Positions 1 to 9,588 of a stretch of 64,000 nucleotides of DNA are shown here, in pieces. Every line of letters begins with the position of its first letter. Within the stretch, counting starts at the first letter, position 1. Position numbers and translations under genes: made by a program. The notes under the pieces are model-generated. The model did not search any database and was not told where the DNA came from. It worked only from the letters and a program-made list of their open reading frames with translations. The stretch is from Tissierella sp. (GTDB taxonomy: Bacteria; Bacillota; Clostridia; Tissierellales; Tissierellaceae): positions 372,001 to 436,000 of the forward strand of contig NZ_JAVKTS010000003.1 of the NCBI RefSeq assembly GCF_031460495.1, read 5' to 3'.

Positions 1-45
1 TAGCTCCTTTCAGTCGCTACAGGTCTAGCCAACCCTGACAGGGGT

Positions 46-91
46 AACTCCAATAATTTTCTTTTCGCTGCACTCGAGAAAATTAGGAGTT
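46..91. repeat. Imperfect hairpin overlapping the guaA stop codon
   Basis: Positions 46-61 and 78-91 are inverted copies (aactcc..aattttc against gaaaatt.ggagtt) with a small bulge and a 16-base loop. It overlaps the guaA stop codon. No T-run follows on the minus strand, so it is not a textbook terminator. Bases 1-45 show nothing else I can name. Confidence 0.4.
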
Positions 92-1034
92 ACTCCCACT
101 CAATTGTAGCTGGTGGTTTACTTGTTATATCATATACTACCCTATTTACTTCATTCACTTCATCTGTAATTCTTGTAGATATTTTTTCTAATAAATCTAG
201 TGGTATTGGATACCATTTTGCTACCATTGCATCTTTAGTTGTTATGGCTCTAAGGCCTATTAGATGTTTGTAAGTTCTTTGTCCGTCTGTCATTCCTACT
301 GATTGAATATTTGGTAGTACTGCAAAATATTGCCAGATTTCTTTGTCTAGACCCGCTTTTTTGATTTCATCTCTATAGATGTAGTCTGCTTCTCTAAGGA
401 TGTCTAATTTTTCCTTAGTTAGCTCTCCTAGACACCTGACTCCTAAACCAGGTCCTGGGAAAGGTTGTCTGCCTACTAATTCCTCCGAGATTCCTAGTGC
501 TCTACCTACTTCCCTAACTCCATCTTTATAAAGGGTTTTCAATGGCTCTATAAGCTCAAAGTTTACATCCTCTGGCAATCCTCCAACATTATGATGGCTC
601 TTTACAGCTAATTTACCATCCTTGTTTACAGATTCAATTATATCTGGATAAATTGTACCTTGGACTAAAAAATCTATTCCTTCAAGTTTAGATTGTTCCT
701 CTTCAAATACTCTAATAAACTCTTCGCCTATGACTTTTCTCTTCTCTTCTGGATCAGTAACTCCCTTTAATTTCCCCAAAAATCTATCTTCGGCATCAAC
801 TACTATTAAATTCATATGGAATTCATCTCTAAAGAGCTTTTCCACTTCTATTCTTTCATTTTTTCTTAAAAGACCATGGTCTACAAATACACAAACTAAA
901 TTGTCTCCAATGGCCTTATGAACTAATACTGCTGCTACAGAAGAATCCACTCCACCTGACAAAGCACATAGAGCCTTTTTACTTCCTACTTTATTTTTTA
1001 TCTCTTCAATCTGTTTGTTTATAAAATCCTGCAT
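90..1034 (-). CDS. guaA: GMP synthase, stand-alone ATP-pyrophosphatase subunit
   Basis: Amidates XMP to GMP using ATP, the last step of guanine nucleotide synthesis. The 314 residues begin directly with the synthetase domain: PP-loop [10 protein letters not shown] near residue 26, then [25 protein letters not shown], and the C-terminal dimerisation domain ending KPPATIEWE. Usual bacterial GuaA is about 510 residues with an N-terminal glutamine amidotransferase domain; that domain is absent here. The start is real: AAGGAGGGA lies just upstream of the ATG. The gene follows guaB by about 70 bases. The architecture resembles the archaeal split enzyme, so a separate amidotransferase subunit should exist elsewhere, or the enzyme uses free ammonia. 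Family assignment is secure; the ammonia source is inference. Confidence 0.95.
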   Translation of the reverse strand: MQDFINKQIEEIKNKVGSKKALCALSGGVDSSVAAVLVHKAIGDNLVCVFVDHGLLRKNERIEVEKLFRDEFHMNLIVVDAEDRFLGKLKGVTDPEEKRKVIGEEFIRVFEEEQSKLEGIDFLVQGTIYPDIIESVNKDGKLAVKSHHNVGGLPEDVNFELIEPLKTLYKDGVREVGRALGISEELVGRQPFPGPGLGVRCLGELTKEKLDILREADYIYRDEIKKAGLDKEIWQYFAVLPNIQSVGMTDGQRTYKHLIGLRAITTKDAMVAKWYPIPLDLLEKISTRITDEVNEVNRVVYDITSKPPATIEWE

Positions 1035-1060
1035 TATATCCCTCCTTAAAATTATTTAAC

Positions 1061-1079
1061 GGGCGACCAAAGGTCGCCC
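1061..1079. repeat. GC-rich hairpin between guaB and guaA
   Basis: A perfect 8-bp inverted repeat (gggcgacc / ggtcgccc) with a 3-base loop stands out from its AT-rich surroundings. It sits in the guaB-guaA gap and lacks a following T-run. It could be a processing or stability element, or a small dispersed repeat. Confidence 0.5.
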
Positions 1080-1103
1080 TACTTTTCACTTTTCACTAAA
1101 TTC

Positions 1104-2555
<1,452 letters not shown>

Positions 2556-2669
2556 TTACAACTCCTCCTTATGTTTTTTATTAGTATAACAATATATTAA
2601 ATTAATAATACTTTATCTATCTTAATAGTATATTGTAATTTATAATGTTAAAAAAAACAAGCCACTTTG

Positions 2670-2716
2670 AAAAAGAAAAATCTCAAGGTGTTTTAAACCT
2701 TGAGATTTTTCTTTTT
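2670..2716 (-). terminator. Intrinsic terminator of the agr cassette
   Basis: A perfect 20-bp stem (2670-2689 with 2697-2716) and 7-base loop has a T-rich 3' arm on the minus strand. It lies 10 bases after the agrD stop codon and ends the agrB-agrC-agrD transcript before guaB. Confidence 0.85.
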
Positions 2717-2726
2717 CATCCCCTGA

Positions 2727-2855
2727 TTACTTTCTTAATTGTTTTGGCATTCTAGGTTGATAAAAGAATCCCCAACAATTAACTCCTGCTCCCAGATTTG
2801 CAGCTGCAAGTGATAGACTTGCAACTACTTCAAGTAGGTATTTTTTGTTTTTCAT
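2727..2855 (-). CDS. agrD: AgrD-type cyclic autoinducer prepeptide (42 aa)
   Basis: Precursor of a secreted thiolactone signalling peptide. The ORF is 42 codons with a strong GGAGGAGG seven bases before its ATG. It shows the three AgrD parts: an amphipathic basic leader (MKNKKYLLEVVASLSLAAAN), a core with one cysteine at residue 27 (NCWGFF), and a charged tail YQPRMPKQLRK carrying the family's P-x-x-P signature. By analogy with AgrD peptides of Clostridium and Listeria, AgrB would cut after Phe31 and close a five-residue ring Cys27-Phe31 (CWGFF). AgrB and AgrC are encoded just upstream, which supports the call. The exact mature peptide is a prediction. The position last in the operon, after agrC, is unusual. 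Confidence 0.88.
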   Translation of the reverse strand: MKNKKYLLEVVASLSLAAANLGAGVNCWGFFYQPRMPKQLRK

Positions 2856-2996
2856 ATATATACCTCCTCCCCTTTTATAAAAAAGCTTTTAAAAAATATT
2901 AATATATTTAAGTAAGCCTTTTTTACTTATTAATGGAAAGTTCTCTTGTAGTCAAGTATTAATGTAGATCTTTCCTGTTCTTTATAAAAATACTAT

Positions 2997-4358
2997 CTAT
3001 AAATTAGTTGCCATGGTGGTAGGCTTTATTGTGTGGCGAGTGTCATTTGCGGGTAATCCAATATTAACTATAAATTCATCACCTAAATCCTCAATATTCA
3101 TACTTCCATTATATTGCTTCACTATAAATTCCACATTTCCTAAGCCCATACCATGATTTTCATGGTCTTCTTTGGTAGTGAATCTTCCTAGAAGTTTCTC
3201 TTTTTCTAGCTTTATCGATTCATCCTTTGGGTTATCTATTTGTATGGTCAGGTAATCATTGTCATAACTAATAAATACATTAATTATTCTTTCAAAATCC
3301 ATAGCAATTAGTCGGCACGCCTCAATGGCATTATCTAATAAATTGCCTAATATAATTGATAAATCAACAAAATCAAATGGTAACTCCTTGGGTAAATTTA
3401 TGTCAAATTTCATCTCAATACCATCATCAAAAGCCTTATTCTTTTTCATGCTAATGAGTGCAGTAATGACTGGATGATTTGTTTCAATTATGCTATTCAT
3501 ATTACTTATCCTTCCGTTAATTTTTTTTATGTATCTCTTGGCATCTTCAAAATCACCTAAAGATATTAAACCATACAAAGTACCTAAATAATTATTCAAA
3601 TCATGTCTTTGAGACCTTATTGTCTGAAGAATATCATTCATACTATTTATATAAAAGTCCTTTTTGTGAAACTCTTCTTCCTTAACCTTCCAAATTATTT
3701 CCTGTTGATCTTGATATATCTTTTTTTTAGTTGTTGAATATATAACAAAACTAAATATAATAATTCCAAAACCAGTACATAATAAATATAAATATCCATA
3801 AATAGATTCAATTTTCATATTCTTATATAGAGTAAATGTCATAAATATAATCATAATATTAAAAAGTCCAATTAAAAGAATAGGGGTAACTTTATTAACT
3901 CTTGTGTATATAGGTATTCTGATCTTTTCTGCTAAATATTTGATTACCAAAAAGAATGATATCTTAGAAGCGAAAATTCCTATTATCCTATAAATGTTCA
4001 TTTCAAGTATCATTGCGGGGGTTACTTTGAAAATTAAAGTTATAATATTCACTACAGCTATTTCTATAATAAACATTAATCCAGTAGCTAAAATACTATA
4101 AATTATTGTCCTGTAGAATTTTTCATCTAACAAGTAGGAGTAAATAATATTTGATATAGTGAATATTGCTGCAAATTCTAAAATGCTTATATTATCAAAC
4201 ATCAAATTAATCAAAGAATTGAGAAATATAAGTCCTATTAAAAAAAGCCAATCACTCTTTCTGTCTATTTTCCCTTTCCTAAGTACTTTAATTAAAAACC
4301 AGAATACTAGAAGCGTATCTAAGGTATTTGTAAATAGGTTCATCCATAGTAAATTCAT
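2997..4358 (-). CDS. agrC: AgrC-type sensor histidine kinase
   Basis: Membrane receptor kinase for the cyclic peptide. About six hydrophobic segments fill residues 1-210. A cytoplasmic dimerisation helix follows with the HPK10 H-box RSQRHDLNNYLGTL, phospho-acceptor His about 252, then a GHKL ATPase domain with N-box LGNLLDNAIEA and a G-box near GMGLGNVEF. The start is set at the ATG at 4358 because AAAGGGGGA lies 11 bases upstream; a GTG eight codons earlier would put that ribosome site inside the gene. It lies between agrB and agrD. No AgrA/LytTR response regulator is found in the window, so its phosphotransfer partner is unknown. Confidence 0.9.
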   Translation of the reverse strand: MNLLWMNLFTNTLDTLLVFWFLIKVLRKGKIDRKSDWLFLIGLIFLNSLINLMFDNISILEFAAIFTISNIIYSYLLDEKFYRTIIYSILATGLMFIIEIAVVNIITLIFKVTPAMILEMNIYRIIGIFASKISFFLVIKYLAEKIRIPIYTRVNKVTPILLIGLFNIMIIFMTFTLYKNMKIESIYGYLYLLCTGFGIIIFSFVIYSTTKKKIYQDQQEIIWKVKEEEFHKKDFYINSMNDILQTIRSQRHDLNNYLGTLYGLISLGDFEDAKRYIKKINGRISNMNSIIETNHPVITALISMKKNKAFDDGIEMKFDINLPKELPFDFVDLSIILGNLLDNAIEACRLIAMDFERIINVFISYDNDYLTIQIDNPKDESIKLEKEKLLGRFTTKEDHENHGMGLGNVEFIVKQYNGSMNIEDLGDEFIVNIGLPANDTRHTIKPTTMATNL

Positions 4359-4466
4359 TATATAATAATCCCCCTTTATCACATCTCTTACTTAATAATA
4401 TATCATATTATTATAATCAGGCAACAAAAATAGGATTATATAAAATTGTAAATTAATAAAAATCAA

Positions 4467-5051
4467 TCAAACTTTATTCCTATTTTTGCTAAAATGTATT
4501 AAAGTTAAGGATTCCAGGAGAAAACCTGTTGAAGCTATAGTTCCAAGATAATTAAGTTTACTATTTAAATAGACTAAATGAAATATAATGATACTCCCTG
4601 CAATAACAGTCCCAAGACTCCTTCGTCTATATAGAATTTCTTCTTCCTCTGTCAATGGCTTATTTTCACTTTCCATCGGAGCATATACAAACACTAGGGC
4701 AATGGAAGAAACCACTGCTACTAATATATATTGCTGTTGATAATCTAATGGGATCATCCTTACCAAAGTAATAGATGTGAAAGTAAAAACTACCATACCT
4801 ATAAAACACCCAATTATTGTTTTTGCATGATAACCACCTGCTTGTACCCTTAGAGAACTAAAAAACATGGTAAAGATAATAGCTTCCTTTACTAAGCCAG
4901 TTATGGCTGCAATAGCCATTAGACCCATAGCCTTGAATAATGTAGCTAGGAGTAATTCTAGTCCATAATGGTATACATCTATATCTTCTTCTCCTATAAT
5001 ATTTTTATCACACAATTTTTTCAATGTTACTTTGCATATAAATTCTGTCAC
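4467..5051 (-). CDS. agrB: AgrB-type prepeptide endopeptidase
   Basis: Integral membrane cysteine protease that removes the AgrD tail and forms the thiolactone. The motif RVQAGGYHAKTIIGC contains the catalytic His and Cys (about H75 and C82), seven residues apart as in Staphylococcus aureus AgrB (H77/C84). Several hydrophobic helices follow. The length of about 195 residues is normal. The start is uncertain: GTG at 5051 has AGGTG nine bases upstream, while GTG at 5063 is in frame but has no well-spaced ribosome site. It is first in the agr cassette, 108 bases before agrC. Confidence 0.92.
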   Translation of the reverse strand: MTEFICKVTLKKLCDKNIIGEEDIDVYHYGLELLLATLFKAMGLMAIAAITGLVKEAIIFTMFFSSLRVQAGGYHAKTIIGCFIGMVVFTFTSITLVRMIPLDYQQQYILVAVVSSIALVFVYAPMESENKPLTEEEEILYRRRSLGTVIAGSIIIFHLVYLNSKLNYLGTIASTGFLLESLTLIHFSKNRNKV

Positions 5052-5111
5052 TTCATGAAACACCTACCTTAACAATGATAATTATGTATCTATTTGTCAT
5101 CTTTTCGATGA

Positions 5112-5138
5112 ATTATATGTTTATTATATCATTGTCAA
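5112..5138 (-). promoter_or_regulatory. Candidate agrB promoter
   Basis: On the minus strand a consensus TTGACA (5133-5138) is separated by 15 bases from a consensus TATAAT (5112-5117). The spacer is two bases shorter than optimal, which often marks promoters needing activation. Transcription would start near 5105. Confidence 0.6.
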
Positions 5139-5160
5139 TTACAACTATATATTACTTTTT

Positions 5161-5200
5161 TCCGCCATTTTCCTTCATTTCTCGTCATTTTATGTCGTTT
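5161..5200 (-). promoter_or_regulatory. Four 10-bp phased direct repeats upstream of agrB
   Basis: Four consecutive 10-base units on the plus strand, tccgcCATTT, tccttCATTT, ctcgtCATTT and tatgtCGTTT, repeat with exactly one helical turn. On the minus strand they read AAATG-N5. They lie about 22-62 bases upstream of the agrB -35 box, the usual place for an activator array. Candidate binding site of the unidentified response regulator; protein binding is inference. Confidence 0.55.
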
Positions 5201-5229
5201 TTTGTTATATTATTGTACTCTTAGACAAA

Positions 5230-5352
5230 AGAGACCACTAAAAAAGCGTCCTAGCATTCTGAGGCTTAGGAGAAGAATCTTGTTATTTCAGTAAGTTCAA
5301 GATACTTCACTAAGGTTCAGTATGACAAAATTGGACTTTTTCAGTAGTCTCT
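5230..5352. repeat. Putative palindromic dispersed repeat (MITE-like)
   Basis: Terminal inverted arms of about 20 bases (5230-5251 and 5333-5352, roughly two mismatches and a 2-base indel) flank an interior of about 80 bases with no coding potential. The interior contains gtcatactgaac-type and aagattcttctcc-type segments reminiscent of dispersed noncoding repeats in many bacterial genomes. T-rich ends on both strands may also make it a bidirectional terminator between the CobW gene and agr. Confidence 0.5.
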
Positions 5353-5378
5353 CTTAAAAATCATCTTTGATTATATTT

Positions 5379-6314
5379 TTATTTTAATTTCATTTCGATT
5401 TCGAATATTTCCTTCCAACTATTAGCTATAGGTCTGATTATTTGAGGGCCAATCTTTGATATAATAACTAGTTGAGAGTTTTCATATTCCTCATCTATCA
5501 ACTTAAAATCAATTCTCTTTCCTACTACATCTACTTGATTCCAACCATCTTCAAGTTTTAAAAATCCCTTCAATCTATATGCATCAGGCTTTATAGCATC
5601 AAGAAACTTAATCAAATTTTCCTTCTGTATTTCACCATCATAGGTAAGCATCAAAGTCTTAGGCTTTGTTTCTGGCCCATTTGTAGTTTCTTCACTCTCA
5701 GCCCATTTATATTGCATCAAATCCTCATTCAAATAATCATAATCAAGTTTACCAAATTCCATTGTCTCAATAGGAACTATAGAATTAATTTCCTTAATCT
5801 TTTCAATAATCTTTGCAAGGGTTTCATCATCTATTAAATCCACCTTGCTTATTACTGCCAAGTGACAATGTTTTATTTGTCTTTCAACAGTTTCCAAATC
5901 ATCTAATTGATCTAAGAAATTTTCACCATCTATTATACATATTGCTCCCTTATAGTTATATAAATCTCCCTTTGTAGCTTCAATACCACCTAATATCTCT
6001 CCAATATTTGAAGGATCTGCAAGCCCAGAGCTTTCCACAAATAAATATTTCAAGTCCCTTTCAGACATTTCGATCATGGCTTGAGCAAAATTAAGCTTCA
6101 AACATGAACAAAAAATCGATCCACGATTTATCTCAACTATTTCCATGCCTTCTTTTTTAATAATTTCTCCATCTATGCTAATACGACCGAATTCATTCAT
6201 TATAACTCCGACCTTTTCTCCAGATAAATCCTCTAAGATATTTGTTAATAAAGTAGTCTTTCCTGATCCTAGAAATCCTGTTAAAAGGTATAAATTAATT
6301 TTATTATCCATCAT
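5379..6314 (-). CDS. CobW/COG0523 family G3E GTPase
   Basis: A P-loop GTPase of the family that delivers metals to enzymes or metallates cofactors. Walker A GFLGSGKTT is at residues 13-21, followed by MNEFG, the ESSGLADP switch and the guanine motif SKVDLID near residue 156. The family's metal-binding CxCC motif appears here as FCSCL, with two cysteines instead of three. The C-terminal CobW_C-like half is short. The start ATG follows GGGAGTGAT. It lies 90 bases downstream of the thioredoxin-like gene in the same direction. Which metal or client it serves cannot be told. Confidence 0.88.
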   Translation of the reverse strand: MMDNKINLYLLTGFLGSGKTTLLTNILEDLSGEKVGVIMNEFGRISIDGEIIKKEGMEIVEINRGSIFCSCLKLNFAQAMIEMSERDLKYLFVESSGLADPSNIGEILGGIEATKGDLYNYKGAICIIDGENFLDQLDDLETVERQIKHCHLAVISKVDLIDDETLAKIIEKIKEINSIVPIETMEFGKLDYDYLNEDLMQYKWAESEETTNGPETKPKTLMLTYDGEIQKENLIKFLDAIKPDAYRLKGFLKLEDGWNQVDVVGKRIDFKLIDEEYENSQLVIISKIGPQIIRPIANSWKEIFEIEMKLK

Positions 6315-6404
6315 ATCACTCCCGTTATATTGATATATTTAAATCTATCTATATGTACAATAAAATTATAACTCCAATAAAGGGGTTAAGTCAATACATG
6401 ATTG

Positions 6405-6638
6405 TTATTTTTCTAGCATCTTCTTGAAATCTTCAACCTGTGGTATTCTCCCCACCATGACCACCTTTTCATCAACTACTATCCCAGGAGTAGTCATTAC
6501 ACCATATTTCATCATGGTAATGAGATCTTCCACCTTTTCAACTGTTGCATCAACACCAAGTTCTCCTATGGCTTTAATCGCATTATCATAGGACTTATCA
6601 CATTTGTCACAACCTGCGCCTAATATCTTTATTATCAT
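6405..6638 (-). CDS. Small thioredoxin-like (redox-active disulfide) protein
   Basis: A 77-residue thioredoxin-fold protein with the redox motif GCDKC at residues 9-13 and a cis-proline segment MTTPGIVVD, matching the TM0996/MTH895 glutaredoxin-like family. It has no signal peptide, so it is cytoplasmic. Such proteins often sit with metal or arsenic transport genes; here the neighbour is a CobW GTPase, which suggests a shared role in metal or thiol handling (inference). A good AGGGAAAG ribosome site precedes the ATG. Confidence 0.88.
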   Translation of the reverse strand: MIIKILGAGCDKCDKSYDNAIKAIGELGVDATVEKVEDLITMMKYGVMTTPGIVVDEKVVMVGRIPQVEDFKKMLEK

Positions 6639-6878
6639 TTCTTTCCCTCCTATTATTTCTATTAATTATCATTAAAAGACTAAGTATCATATTAATTAAT
6701 ACCTATATCTTTCATATCTAATCTAGATTCATTATAAATAGTTTATCATATTTTTAATAAATATTCTTGGTAAATCTCCTCATAATTCACTTTCTTATTC
6801 TAAACTTATTTACTATTAAATATTATGTACTGAATGCTTAAATTTCCCTCAAAAATTCGAAAATTAGGAGGAGGATAT

Positions 6879-7607
6879 ATGAGTTATGAATTTTGGATAG
6901 AAGCAGAAAAGTTTTTATATGATTCTTTTTTTATAAATTTAATTATCCTAGGTTTTGCTTTTACATTAATAATCAATAGCTTGTCATTTATAGGATATGA
7001 TAATAGTAAAGCTTCTAAGATTATTCTATCTATTGTAACTATTTTATTTATTGCATTTGGAATAAATACCGTCACAAAGTTTAATAAATACAAAATATTA
7101 TATGATTATGATAGATACGCTAATTACGGTGTTAGAAGTTATAAAAAAACTATTATAACATACCAATATCCAGATCGCACTCAAGAAAAATTGTATGATA
7201 CTTTATTCCTAATAGATAGTTTTAGAAAAGTTTCCATATATGACGAAGAAAAAATAATTGAAAATGTTGAGTTTCTTGGCAGAGATGGTGATAATTTTTA
7301 TTTTCAAGACCAAGATAGTATATACTATAGAAAATTAGGAAATTGTTTAGAAATAATTGATGATATTTCACTTCCAATAAGAGAAGGAGTACGATTTCAT
7401 TTAAAAGATTTAAGATTTAAAAATATTGGATTTAAAGAAAAATCTTCCTATACATACTTGTTAACCTATAAAATACCTAAAAGTTTGGAAAATAAAATCT
7501 TTGAAAATCTTGAAGATATAAAAATTATGGAACAAGGAGGATTTACATTAGGTTGGATAAATCCTACATCTGCTAACAAACTTCCAACAGCTAAGATAAA
7601 CCAATAG
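6879..7607 (+). CDS. Unknown membrane protein
   Basis: I do not recognise this protein. The start is the ATG at 6879, directly after TTAGGAGGAGGATAT; an in-frame upstream ATG at 6834 has no ribosome site. Two hydrophobic helices lie at about residues 15-40 and 48-68, followed by about 170 mostly polar residues (YDYDRYANYG, then alternating charged and aromatic stretches) that could form a beta-rich domain on one side of the membrane. It is a lone plus-strand gene among minus-strand genes and ends before a bidirectional terminator. Confidence 0.8.
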   Translation: MSYEFWIEAEKFLYDSFFINLIILGFAFTLIINSLSFIGYDNSKASKIILSIVTILFIAFGINTVTKFNKYKILYDYDRYANYGVRSYKKTIITYQYPDRTQEKLYDTLFLIDSFRKVSIYDEEKIIENVEFLGRDGDNFYFQDQDSIYYRKLGNCLEIIDDISLPIREGVRFHLKDLRFKNIGFKEKSSYTYLLTYKIPKSLENKIFENLEDIKIMEQGGFTLGWINPTSANKLPTAKINQ

Positions 7608-7645
7608 TCTTTAATCTATGAGTTAGTTGGATTAAAAGATAATTA

Positions 7646-7687
7646 AAAAACATAGTCTAATGATTAAAATCATCAGACTATGTTTTT
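7646..7687. terminator. Bidirectional terminator
   Basis: A stem acatagtct-a-atgat / atcat-c-agactatgt (about 7650-7664 with 7669-7683) is flanked by A-runs and T-runs on both sides. It serves the plus-strand unknown gene and the minus-strand oppA, which converge here. Confidence 0.85.
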
Positions 7688-7709
7688 TTCTACATTTAAT
7701 TAAATTTTA

Positions 7710-9569
7710 CTATTTTGCCTTTTCAGGAGTATCAGATAATAGACCGATTTTTTCCCATCCCCACTCGCTAACTACATTTAGATCCCAATAGTTGACTCTA
7801 TTGTTAATTGCTGATAAATTAATTCTATAGTGAGTTGGTGCTACTACAACTTGTTCATGTACATGTTTTTGCCAATCATGATAAGCTTTAATTAAATAGT
7901 CATTATCGATTCCCGTTGCTCCAAATGCATCTTCAGAAGCAATAGCAGCTAATAGTTTATCATTTTCTTCTGATGCAAATCTTGGATAGTTAAATAATGC
8001 ATCTCTTCCATATAATCCTGATGGATCTGGATTAGAACCAGTACTCCAAGCTCCCATATATAAATCTATATCTGGATTATCTTCTTCAACCATATCATAG
8101 AATGCGTTCATTTCTATTAATCTACCATTTTGTAATCCTACATCCAATCCAACTTCTCTCCAGCATTGAACATAGAATTGAGATAGTGGTTCTGCAATGT
8201 CTCCACCTGACATAGAAAGAAAATTAATCTTTAATTTATTTCCACTTGGATCTTCTCTCATTCCATCTCCATCTTTATCAACATATCCTGCTTCATCTAG
8301 GATTTGCTTTGCTTTTTCTGGATTGTATTCGTATCTTTCTTGACCTGAATTCCAGAAGGTTCCATGTGCTGGAGTAACTAAAGCATTAGCTGGTATTCTC
8401 AAACCATTGTAGAATACTTCTCCTACTTCTTCATTATTCATAGAATAAGCTATTGCCTGCCTTAATTTCACATCTGCCATTTTTTTACTTGGATCCATTA
8501 CAATTGTTTTAGCTTCCGTATCCCATTTCCCATGTTTAAATCCTACATATCCATAAACTGTACTTATGCTAGATAATAACTCGATATTCTCTAAATCTTT
8601 ATATTCTGGATAACTATTGACATTGATTCCATCAACAATATCAAATGTTCCAGCTTTCAATGCCTCTACAATAGTATCTGGACTTGTTCTTTTATATACA
8701 ATCTTATCAACCTTAGGTTTTTCTCCAAACCAATATGGATTTGGAACATATTCTACTGATTCTCCTGCCACTATGTTGGAAACCATAAAAGGACCACAAG
8801 ATAATGGTTTTACTCTAACTTTATCATGTCCTTCCATATCTGCTAATGGAATATCTTTTAAGTAATGTGCTGGTTCAGCATTATAAGTAAGTCCTGCTCC
8901 CCATAGTATACCTGGGTAAAACTCCTTGAAGGAAACTTCAAGTGTTTTATCATCAATCTTTTTAAGACCTGAAATAGTGTCTGCAGTTCCTTCATAATAT
9001 TCTTCAATACCTACTACATTTTTGTAATCACCATCAAATCTTACACCTGTGTAATCTTTGCCTGCTATGCTTTCATATACAAAGATTAAGTCATCTGCAG
9101 TTACAGGTACTCCATCAGACCATGTTAAATCTTTGTGAATCTTGTAGGTTGCTGTCTTAGCTTCCCTATTAAATTCAACATTACAATAACCACCATCAGC
9201 AATTTCATAGTTTGGACCAGATTTCATAAATGTTCCATTTGTTGGTCCCATTAATTGTGCATCTACATTATTTGAATACAAAAATGTGTTAAAGATACCT
9301 TCAAAAGGTGTAGCTGTTACTAAAGCAACATTAAGTGTTCCTCCAACTGTAGCTCCATCTTTTTTAAGAAGCTTAGGATAAGGTAATTCTATTGTTCCTA
9401 AGGTACCTGGCTCTTCTGGTTTTGGTTCTTCTGTATCTGGAGTTGTTTCTTCTACTACAGTAGTAGGTTCCTCTACTTCTGGTACATCTACATCTTTTTT
9501 ACCACACGATGTTAGCAGCAGTGTTAAGACTAGCATTAATGGAATAATAATCTTCCAACTTCTTTTCAT
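7710..9569 (-). CDS. oppA: Oligopeptide ABC transporter substrate-binding lipoprotein
   Basis: A family 5 extracellular solute-binding protein that captures peptides (or related solutes) and hands them to the permease. A signal peptide ends in lipobox LLTSC with the lipidated Cys at residue 22. An acidic, Pro/Glu/Thr-rich linker of about 40 residues follows, then the SBP_bac_5 fold of about 540 residues (TWSDGVPVTADDLIFVYES, LRQAIAYSMN). It is last in the five-gene opp operon, 20 bases after oppC. Actual substrate (oligopeptide, dipeptide or nickel) cannot be read from the sequence. Confidence 0.92.
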   Translation of the reverse strand: MKRSWKIIIPLMLVLTLLLTSCGKKDVDVPEVEEPTTVVEETTPDTEEPKPEEPGTLGTIELPYPKLLKKDGATVGGTLNVALVTATPFEGIFNTFLYSNNVDAQLMGPTNGTFMKSGPNYEIADGGYCNVEFNREAKTATYKIHKDLTWSDGVPVTADDLIFVYESIAGKDYTGVRFDGDYKNVVGIEEYYEGTADTISGLKKIDDKTLEVSFKEFYPGILWGAGLTYNAEPAHYLKDIPLADMEGHDKVRVKPLSCGPFMVSNIVAGESVEYVPNPYWFGEKPKVDKIVYKRTSPDTIVEALKAGTFDIVDGINVNSYPEYKDLENIELLSSISTVYGYVGFKHGKWDTEAKTIVMDPSKKMADVKLRQAIAYSMNNEEVGEVFYNGLRIPANALVTPAHGTFWNSGQERYEYNPEKAKQILDEAGYVDKDGDGMREDPSGNKLKINFLSMSGGDIAEPLSQFYVQCWREVGLDVGLQNGRLIEMNAFYDMVEEDNPDIDLYMGAWSTGSNPDPSGLYGRDALFNYPRFASEENDKLLAAIASEDAFGATGIDNDYLIKAYHDWQKHVHEQVVVAPTHYRINLSAINNRVNYWDLNVVSEWGWEKIGLLSDTPEKAK

Positions 9570-9588
9570 TTCCTAATTCCTCCTTTTT

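Noticed and set aside
5161-5200. Repeat array considered as a CRISPR
   Set aside because: Units are 10 bases with no spacers and no cas genes nearby; it fits a regulatory array better.
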